Assembly: GCA_021847385.1 (NCBI GenBank)
Contig: JAJZTV010000104.1
Coordinates: 1 to 7,155, forward strand
Origin: Pseudomonadota bacterium
Lineage (GTDB): Bacteria; Pseudomonadota; Gammaproteobacteria; Burkholderiales; Thiobacillaceae
Reading direction: 5' to 3'
DNA: 7,155 nucleotides
A program made the translations under genes and the position numbers. How positions within the stretch are numbered: position 1 is the stretch's first letter; each line of letters opens with the position of its first letter. Under the pieces are notes generated by a model, which searched no databases, was not told the origin of the DNA, and saw only the letters and a list, made by a program, of their open reading frames with translations. Of the stretch, positions 1-7,155 are shown one piece after another.

Positions 1-2735
<2,735 letters not shown>

Positions 2736-2739
<4 letters not shown>

Positions 2740-2765
2740 CGTGGCTCCTAAAAAAGGCCTCAATT
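2736..2765 (+). promoter_or_regulatory. Weak candidate sigma-70 promoter for the secreted propeller gene
   Basis: TTGACG at 2736-2741 matches five of six bases of the -35 consensus. It overlaps the uvrA stop codon. At 17-18 bases spacing the only -10 candidates are CTCAAT (2759-2764) or TCAATT (2760-2765), each a 3/6 match, so the call is weak. It is offered because the next gene is separated from uvrA by 61 A/T-richer bases, and its composition suggests independent expression. Read-through from uvrA is the alternative. Confidence 0.2.
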
Positions 2766-2790
2766 TCAATGCTTGTCCTCTTTATGGAAT

Positions 2791-2797
2791 GGGGGAG
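2791..2797 (+). promoter_or_regulatory. Shine-Dalgarno sequence that selects ATG 2801
   Basis: The purine run GGGGGAG ends 3 bases before ATG 2801. This is short spacing but the best match in the region. The in-frame ATG at 2789 overlaps this run and has no ribosome binding site of its own, so 2801 is preferred. The next in-frame ATG (2816) is too far downstream. Confidence 0.55.
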
Positions 2798-2800
2798 TTT

Positions 2801-4150
2801 ATGAGTTCTACCAAAATGTTGGTTTCAGGGTTGCTGCTTGTCGTAAGCAGCATGGTGTCCATTGCGCCGGCATTCGCGGATTTGTCGAAGGTGTCGGGGA
2901 GCACATTCCAGTGGTTGGCGGCTGGGGAAAACGGTACGTTGCTGGGTGGGACCAGCAGCGGGGTGTCGAAGAGCGCCGACTATGGCAAGACCTGGACGGC
3001 GCTGGCGCCATCAACCAGTAACCAACCGTATACCAGCCTTACCTATACGGCTGCCGACAAGACCTATTGGTTGGGCACGCAAAAAGGAATTTTGTATTCC
3101 ACCAATGCCGGGGCAAGCTGGACCCAAACCGGCTCTGGCTTGTTGCTCATAAGCAATGAGGCATATCCGATTTCCGGCATCATGCTGACTGCCGGCAACA
3201 CCTATGTACTGTCGTCGAGTTTCGGTCGGGTGTGGACGAGCCGCGATAGGGCAAGCTGGACGAACGTCAGCGGCAATGGCCTGCCCGCGACGGGTTCCCC
3301 GCCGTTTACTTCCAATTTGCCGGTACTGACGGTACGTGCCGCGTCGGGTAATTTGCTGCTGGCCGGCACCTCGGTGGGCGTCTACGCCTCCACGGACGAG
3401 GGGCAGACCTGGGCGCTCAAGGGACTGAACGGCAAAAAGGTGATCGATATCCAGGTCACTGACGACGGTAACGTTTTGGCCCTCGCCGAGGCAGACGGCG
3501 CTTATATTCTGGCGAGCGGTCAGAGCGACTTTATCAAGACGTCCTTGTCTTTCGTGCCCACTGCAATCGCTGCCGACAAATCCAAGCTTTATGCGGGAGG
3601 GACCAACGGCGCGCTGTACGAGTCAAGCGATGGCGGCACGACGTGGAGCGCTTCGGCAGGTTCCGCCGCTCTGGGAACGGGTACCGTCAATGCCTTGGTG
3701 GCGAAAGCCGGTGCGCTGTATGCGTCGACTTCGGCGGGGACGTTCTTTTCCCCCCCTGCATCCGGCAAGGTTGCCGGGATTACTACCACCATCACGGGGT
3801 CGAACATTACGATAACCGGCACGGCCTGGCCGAACTTTACCGACATAGGCAAGCCTGGGGCGACCTACGTCATGTTCGAGAACGTGGCATTGAAGGAATA
3901 TTACTTCCTGAGCAAAACAAAAGGCTGGACCAGTGCCTGGGTCCCCTACGAGTCTACGGACAGCCTGCTGGAGGCCATGCCGGTAAGCATCGTCAACAAT
4001 TACAGTTTGGATTTTATGCGTTACCTCGAAGGCGGCATGTTGTACATCGGCTATGGACGCAGCGATGACCCGGACAACGATACATTCAATAATATGGTGG
4101 TGAAACACACTTTCTTGTGGGTTTGCACCATTACGAACGGCAGATGCTGA
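2801..4150 (+). CDS. Secreted Asp-box (BNR-like) beta-propeller protein with a distinct C-terminal domain; function unknown
   Basis: The 449-residue product starts with a typical Sec signal peptide: Lys5, a hydrophobic core at about residues 7-22, and a likely signal peptidase I site APAFA|D after residue 26. It should be periplasmic or extracellular. Residues about 35-320 consist of repeated units with the pattern 'hydrophobic-x-GT-x-x-G-hydrophobic-x-x-S-x-D-x-G-x-T-W'. Asp-boxes sit at 58-65, 100-107, 147-153 (one residue short), 197-204 and 275-282. Degenerate units lie near 226-245 and 307-318, giving about seven, consistent with a seven-bladed propeller. Residues about 323-449 form a separate aromatic-rich domain with MLYIGYG at 413-419 and a C-terminal tail containing Cys442 and Cys449. 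ATG 2801 is chosen because GGGGGAG (2791-2797) lies 3 bases upstream and the signal peptide begins there; in-frame GTG 2741 and ATG 2789 would add an odd extension. Asp-boxes occur in sialidases, GH74 enzymes, sortilins and Ycf48-like assembly factors. I see no sialidase FRIP motif, so no enzymatic role is assigned. Codon and base composition are A/T-richer than in the neighbours. Confidence 0.85.
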   Translation: MSSTKMLVSGLLLVVSSMVSIAPAFADLSKVSGSTFQWLAAGENGTLLGGTSSGVSKSADYGKTWTALAPSTSNQPYTSLTYTAADKTYWLGTQKGILYSTNAGASWTQTGSGLLLISNEAYPISGIMLTAGNTYVLSSSFGRVWTSRDRASWTNVSGNGLPATGSPPFTSNLPVLTVRAASGNLLLAGTSVGVYASTDEGQTWALKGLNGKKVIDIQVTDDGNVLALAEADGAYILASGQSDFIKTSLSFVPTAIAADKSKLYAGGTNGALYESSDGGTTWSASAGSAALGTGTVNALVAKAGALYASTSAGTFFSPPASGKVAGITTTITGSNITITGTAWPNFTDIGKPGATYVMFENVALKEYYFLSKTKGWTSAWVPYESTDSLLEAMPVSIVNNYSLDFMRYLEGGMLYIGYGRSDDPDNDTFNNMVVKHTFLWVCTITNGRC

Positions 4151-4382
4151 GGCGGTTGCATGAGACGGGAAGTTCCAGGCATCGTCCCGAAGAATCCCCG
4201 AACGCATGCGCACCCGTCAACCAAGGGATTCAAGCCCGATAGCCAAACCAGCGCGGTATACAGCCCCTCCCAAAGCATGAGCGCCCCCTTTATTGCCGGG
4301 CCGTTGTAACGCGGCGGCGCCGGGGATTTCGGTGTAAGCTGCCGGCCTTGCGTTTCGTTTCGCCTGCCACGAGTAACCGCCC
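4151..4382. other. Intergenic spacer with no convincing gene
   Basis: This 232-base spacer separates the secreted protein from the pseudouridine synthase gene. I see no hairpin followed by a T-run, so no intrinsic terminator is called. The weak symmetries are CGCATGCG (4203-4210) and a 7-bp pair GAATCCC (4192-4198) / GGGATTC (4225-4231) flanking it with a 26-base loop. TGTAAGCT at 4333-4340 resembles a -10 element, but no -35 lies at proper spacing. A promoter for the downstream operon is expected here on context but cannot be placed. A minus-strand reading frame starting at 4278 crosses this spacer; it is treated under findings because its reality is doubtful. Confidence 0.6.
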
Positions 4383-5114
4383 ATGTCCGAACCCGTCCGC
4401 CTGTCCAAGCTCATGGCCGAACGCGGCCTCTGCTCGCGGCGCGAGGCCGATGCCTACATCGAGCGCGGCTGGGTCTTTGTCGATGGCCATAAGGTCGACG
4501 TGCTCGGCACCAAGGTCGATCCGAACTGCGAGATCAAACTCGCGCAGCAGGCGAGCCAGCAGCAGCAGAGCCGGGTGACCGTGCTGCTGCACAAGCCGAT
4601 AGGCTATGTCTCGGGCCAGCCGGAGCCGGGCTTCACCCCGGCGGTGACCCTGATCCAGCGCGACACGCAATGGCAGGAGAGCCGCGGCCCGGCCTTCAAT
4701 CCCGGCATACTCAAGGGCCTGGCGCCGGCCGGCCGGCTGGACATCGACTCGACCGGGCTGTTGGTGCTGACTCAGGACGGCCGTATCGCCCGGCAATTGA
4801 TCGGCGACGATTCCGAGGTAGAAAAGGAATACCTGGTGCGGGTGGAAGGCCGACTGGACGACCAGGGCCTGGCCCTGCTCAACCACGGCCTATCGCTCGA
4901 CGAGCGCAAGCTGCGGCCGGCCAAGGTGACTTGGCAGAACCGGGACCAGTTGCGTTTCATCCTGAAGGAAGGCCGCAAGCGCCAGATTCGCCGCATGTGC
5001 GAGCTGGTCGGGCTGAAGGTGGTCGGCCTCAAGCGCGTGCGCATCGGCCGGGTGCGCCTGGGCGAGTTGCCGCTCGGCCAGTGGCGCTATCTGCGCGAGG
5101 ACGAACGCTTCTAG
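4383..5114 (+). CDS. rluF: RluF-like pseudouridine synthase (RsuA/RluB/RluF family)
   Basis: The 243-residue protein isomerises uridine to pseudouridine in structured RNA. In E. coli RluF acts on 23S rRNA U2604 and also on tRNA-Tyr. An N-terminal S4 RNA-binding domain covers residues about 5-55 (VRLSKLMAERGLCSRREADAYI). The catalytic core follows: LLHKPIGYVSG at 68-78 and the hallmark GRLDIDSTGLLVLTQDG at 117-133, with Asp120 the expected catalytic nucleophile. GRKRQIRRMCE at 197-207 and a C-terminal LGELPLGQWRYL segment match the RluF end closely. The basic tail of E. coli RluF is absent. A Gln-rich stretch (55-62) links the S4 and catalytic domains. The ATG has only a weak GAG (4371-4373) as ribosome binding site. 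The stop lies 4 bases before the next gene, so the two probably share a transcript. Family assignment is firm; exact target site, and RluF rather than RsuA or RluB, is inferred from memory of the E. coli sequence. Confidence 0.9.
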   Translation: MSEPVRLSKLMAERGLCSRREADAYIERGWVFVDGHKVDVLGTKVDPNCEIKLAQQASQQQQSRVTVLLHKPIGYVSGQPEPGFTPAVTLIQRDTQWQESRGPAFNPGILKGLAPAGRLDIDSTGLLVLTQDGRIARQLIGDDSEVEKEYLVRVEGRLDDQGLALLNHGLSLDERKLRPAKVTWQNRDQLRFILKEGRKRQIRRMCELVGLKVVGLKRVRIGRVRLGELPLGQWRYLREDERF

Positions 5115-5118
5115 CGCC

Positions 5119-6390
5119 ATGACGCCGCGCGAACTGTTGATCGAATCGTTTCGCGTCGCAGTCGCCAGCGTCCAGGCCGAAGCCGTGCTGCCTGTCCACC
5201 TGCCTCCGCCGCCGCAAGGCAAAACCTTCGTCGTCGGTGCCGGCAAGGCCGCTGCGGCCATGGCCCGTTGCGTCGAACGGCACTGGCCGAAACAGGCGCT
5301 GCTCGGTGGCATGGTCATCACCCGTCATGGCCATGCCGTGCCGACCGAGCGCATCGAGGTCATCGAGGCCGGTCATCCGCTGCCCGATGCGGCCGGCCTC
5401 GATGCGGCCCAGCGCCTGCTCGATCTCTGTGCCGGCGCAGACGAAAACGATCTGATCCTGGCCCTGATCTCGGGCGGCGGCTCCAGCCTGCTCACCTTGC
5501 CGGCGTCAGGCTTGGGCCTGACCGACATTCAAGCCACCACCCACGCCCTGCTGCGCTCGGGCGCGCCGATCGAAGACATCAACACCGTACGCAAGCATTT
5601 GAGCCGCACACTCGGCGGCCAGCTCGCCGCAGCGACTCATGCACGGGTCTTGGCGCTGATCGTGTCCGACGTGGCCGGCGATGCGCCGACCCATATCGCC
5701 TCCGGCCCCTTCGCGCCCGACCCGACTACCCATGCCGATGCCTTGGCGGTGTTGCAACGGTGGCAAGTCACAGTGCCGGATGCGGTACTCCACCACTTGA
5801 AACGCGGCGCCGGCGCCGAGCTCGCCGACACGGCCAAGGCCGGCCAGCCCTGCTTTGCCCATGTCGAAAACCGCGTGATCGGCAACGGCCATTTGGCCTT
5901 GGAGGCCGCCGCCGGTTTCTTTGCCGCGCGAGGAATCGCGCCGGTCATTCTGGGCGACACGGTGACTGGCGAGGCGCGCCAGGTGGCCCAGGCCCACGCG
6001 GCACTGGCGCAAGAAATACGCCGCCATGGCCGGCCTTGGCCAGCCCCTGTGGTGGTGCTCTCTGGCGGCGAGACCTCGGTGACGGTAACCGGGCCAGGCC
6101 GAGGCGGCCGCAATGCGGAATATCTCTTGAGCCTGGCCCTGCACTTGAACGGTCTGGCCGGCGCCTATGCCCTGGCGGCGGACACCGACGGCATCGACGG
6201 CACCGAGGACAACGCCGGCGCGCTCATTGCACCGGACAGCTTGGCACGGGCCAGGCAGGCCGGCATCGACGGCCAGCGCTGCCTGGCCGACAACGATGCC
6301 TATGGCTTCTTTGCGGGATTGGGCGACCTGCTGGTCACCGGGCCGACGCTGACTAATGTAAATGACTATCGGGCGATCCTGCTAACCTGA
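5119..6390 (+). CDS. ttuD: Glycerate 2-kinase, class II (MOFRL family; often annotated 'hydroxypyruvate reductase' TtuD)
   Basis: The 423-residue cytoplasmic enzyme is expected to phosphorylate D-glycerate with ATP to give 2-phosphoglycerate, feeding glycerate from glyoxylate, tartrate or serine breakdown into lower glycolysis. Length matches the family. The N-terminal DUF4147 domain (about 4-240) shows VVGAGKAAAAMA at 38-49 with Lys43, equivalent to the active-site lysine of the Thermotoga enzyme; ISGGGSSLL at 117-125; INTVRKHLS at 154-162; and SDVAGD...SGPFAPDPTT at 183-204. The C-terminal MOFRL domain (about 308-420) shows LSGGETSVTV, GPGRGGRNAEYLLSLAL (325-341), DTDGIDGTEDNAGA (355-368) and DLLVTGPTLTNVNDYRAIL at the end. 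The ATG is 4 bases after the rluF stop; the nearest GAGGA is 17 bases upstream, so translational coupling is likely. The 3' end overlaps the convergent SAM hydrolase gene by 38 bases. 'Hydroxypyruvate reductase' is a historical name for this family and probably incorrect. gckA is an equivalent symbol. Confidence 0.92.
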   Translation: MTPRELLIESFRVAVASVQAEAVLPVHLPPPPQGKTFVVGAGKAAAAMARCVERHWPKQALLGGMVITRHGHAVPTERIEVIEAGHPLPDAAGLDAAQRLLDLCAGADENDLILALISGGGSSLLTLPASGLGLTDIQATTHALLRSGAPIEDINTVRKHLSRTLGGQLAAATHARVLALIVSDVAGDAPTHIASGPFAPDPTTHADALAVLQRWQVTVPDAVLHHLKRGAGAELADTAKAGQPCFAHVENRVIGNGHLALEAAAGFFAARGIAPVILGDTVTGEARQVAQAHAALAQEIRRHGRPWPAPVVVLSGGETSVTVTGPGRGGRNAEYLLSLALHLNGLAGAYALAADTDGIDGTEDNAGALIAPDSLARARQAGIDGQRCLADNDAYGFFAGLGDLLVTGPTLTNVNDYRAILLT

Positions 6391-7114
6391 CCGGATCGCC
6401 GACCTTCAATCCCAGCAACTCGGCGGCATCGGCCCGGTTAGCCGCAACCTCGACCAAGCCGGAGCTGTTCACATGCCAGAAGGCCGCACCCTTGCCGGCC
6501 TCGCTGAAGGTTCGGCAATACGGCAGCGACCGGCCTTTCACTTCGAGCACCGACTCCCCGGCCATCAGGCCACCGCGCAACCCAGTCCAAGCATTGCCAT
6601 AGTGATCGATATAGATGAGGCGGGGCAGATCGGCGGCATCGAATTCCACGTCGAGTTTGTCGCAGCGCTTGAGCTTGTCTTGGGGAAACCGGCCGGCGGC
6701 GATCCAGGCGGCAATGGGGGCGAACAAATCGCGCCCGTGAAAGGTGGCGGACAAGTGCTCGGGCTGCCAAACGATGCGCCAAGTGCGCACCTGGCTAGCC
6801 CGAGCCGCCACGACGGAGAGCAAGCCATTGTCCGGGCCGACAAACCAGCGGCCATCCGCTTCGACAACGACCGCCTGGCGTGGACCGCCGACGCCGGGGT
6901 CGACCACGCAGAAGAACACGCTGCCGGCCGGAAAGCTGCGGCACAGGGCATCGAGCAAGTGCGCCCCGGCATGGGCATTGAAATCGGGCGCACCATGCAA
7001 CAGATCGATCACCGGCAGAGCCGGCGCCTCGGCCGCCAACACGGCCTTCACCTGGCCGACATAGGGATCGGCCCAGCCGTAATCGGTGAACAGCACCAAC
7101 ATCGGCGTAGTCAT
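6353..7114 (-). CDS. S-adenosyl-L-methionine hydrolase (SAM hydroxide adenosyltransferase, DUF62 family)
   Basis: The 253-residue protein belongs to the family that cleaves SAM with water-derived hydroxide to adenosine and methionine, and which is homologous to the fluorinase and chlorinase. Motifs in order: LFTDYGWADPYVGQVKAVL (8-26), CVVDPGVGGPR (69-79), FVGPDNGLLS (91-100), TFHGRDLFAP (124-133), a linker, then the C-terminal beta domain with LIYIDHYGNAWTGL (166-179) and FWHVNSSGLVEVAAN (212-226). The conserved Asp-Arg-His set of the hydrolases is present as Asp72, Arg79 and His126. The extra loop typical of fluorinases is not evident between residues 72 and 126, which supports hydrolase rather than halogenase activity. 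The ATG at 7114 has no clear ribosome binding site, but it overlaps the stop of an upstream minus-strand frame (ATGA), so translational coupling is likely. The physiological role of chromosomal copies is poorly understood; SAM removal or adenosine supply are possibilities. Confidence 0.9.
   Translation of the reverse strand: MTTPMLVLFTDYGWADPYVGQVKAVLAAEAPALPVIDLLHGAPDFNAHAGAHLLDALCRSFPAGSVFFCVVDPGVGGPRQAVVVEADGRWFVGPDNGLLSVVAARASQVRTWRIVWQPEHLSATFHGRDLFAPIAAWIAAGRFPQDKLKRCDKLDVEFDAADLPRLIYIDHYGNAWTGLRGGLMAGESVLEVKGRSLPYCRTFSEAGKGAAFWHVNSSGLVEVAANRADAAELLGLKVGDPVRLAGSPDSHLH
6372..6400. repeat. 8-bp inverted repeat at the convergent ttuD / SAM hydrolase junction
   Basis: GGCGATCC (6372-6379) and GGATCGCC (6393-6400) are perfect reverse complements separated by 13 bases. 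The ttuD stop codon (6388-6390) lies in the loop, and the whole repeat lies inside the 3' coding end of the minus-strand SAM hydrolase. Neither side carries a T-run. It could act as a mRNA 3'-end stem for both convergent transcripts. Function is inferred from position only. Confidence 0.45.
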
Positions 7115-7155
7115 GGCAAATCGAGCACGGCCGTCATATAGGTCACCGCCCGCCC
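7111..7155 (-). CDS. C-terminal end of an unidentified upstream gene (partial, runs off the window)
   Basis: Reading leftward from base 7155, one frame stays open for 14 codons (GRAVTYMTAVLDLP) and ends in TGA at 7113-7111. That TGA overlaps the SAM hydrolase ATG by four bases (ATGA), the usual arrangement for a translationally coupled gene pair. The fragment is too short to identify. A 14-codon open frame can arise by chance in high-GC DNA, so the overlap is the main evidence. Confidence 0.45.
   Translation of the reverse strand, partial: GRAVTYMTAVLDLP

Noticed and set aside
2741..2800. GTG 2741 or ATG 2789 as the start of the secreted protein
   Set aside because: These add a non-signal-like extension before a complete signal peptide, and the ribosome-binding run at 2791-2797 serves ATG 2801.
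4333..4340. TGTAAGCT as a -10 element for rluF
   Set aside because: No -35 hexamer at 15-19 bases spacing; the only TTG-type hexamer (4304-4309) is 23-25 bases away.
5806..5817. 12-base perfect palindrome GGCGCCGGCGCC
   Set aside because: It lies within ttuD coding for Gly/Ala codons and is the kind of palindrome expected by composition in GC-rich DNA.
6341..6352. Leu in the TGPT-x-TNV segment of the glycerate kinase
   Set aside because: As far as I recall this position varies among family members, so it is not evidence of altered activity.
5268..6356. 362-codon plus-strand frame inside ttuD
   Set aside because: Its product is Arg/Pro/Gly-rich with no motifs and is fully contained in the well-supported glycerate kinase gene.
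6473..7141. 222-codon plus-strand frame opposite the SAM hydrolase
   Set aside because: The minus-strand frame has all DUF62 motifs and catalytic residues; the plus-strand product shows no family features.

Overview
The window is high-GC chromosomal DNA (about 65% G+C in sampled stretches of the housekeeping genes), most likely from a betaproteobacterium. That placement is an inference. It rests on the close likeness of the UvrA to the E. coli protein, the base composition, and the C-terminal style of the secreted protein, which I associate from memory with Burkholderiales, Rhodocyclales and Neisseriales. There are no mobile elements, CRISPR arrays, rRNA or tRNA genes.

Layout: (1) positions 1-2739, + strand, hold uvrA, the nucleotide-excision-repair damage sensor. 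It lacks only about the first 40 codons, which lie outside the window. (2) Positions 2801-4150, + strand, hold a secreted protein with a Sec signal peptide, about seven beta-propeller units (five with an Asp-box), and a separate C-terminal domain ending in the only two cysteines of the mature chain. It is clearly lower in G+C than its neighbours and looks like an accessory gene between conserved ones. (3) Positions 4151-4382 are a 232-base spacer with no convincing gene, promoter or terminator. (4) Positions 4383-5114 and 5119-6390, + strand, hold an RluF-like pseudouridine synthase and a class II glycerate 2-kinase (TtuD/GckA, MOFRL family). They are separated by 4 bases and are probably co-transcribed. 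(5) Positions 6353-7114, - strand, hold a SAM hydrolase (DUF62, SAM hydroxide adenosyltransferase). It converges on the kinase gene and overlaps its 3' end by 38 bases, with an 8-bp inverted repeat at the junction. (6) At the right edge, the last 14 codons of another minus-strand gene overlap the SAM hydrolase start by an ATGA, suggesting a translationally coupled pair.

Functionally the genes are a mix: DNA repair, RNA modification, glycerate metabolism and SAM turnover. I see no shared pathway and no strong evidence for a new multi-gene system. The item most worth following is the secreted propeller protein; the overlapping convergent junction comes second.
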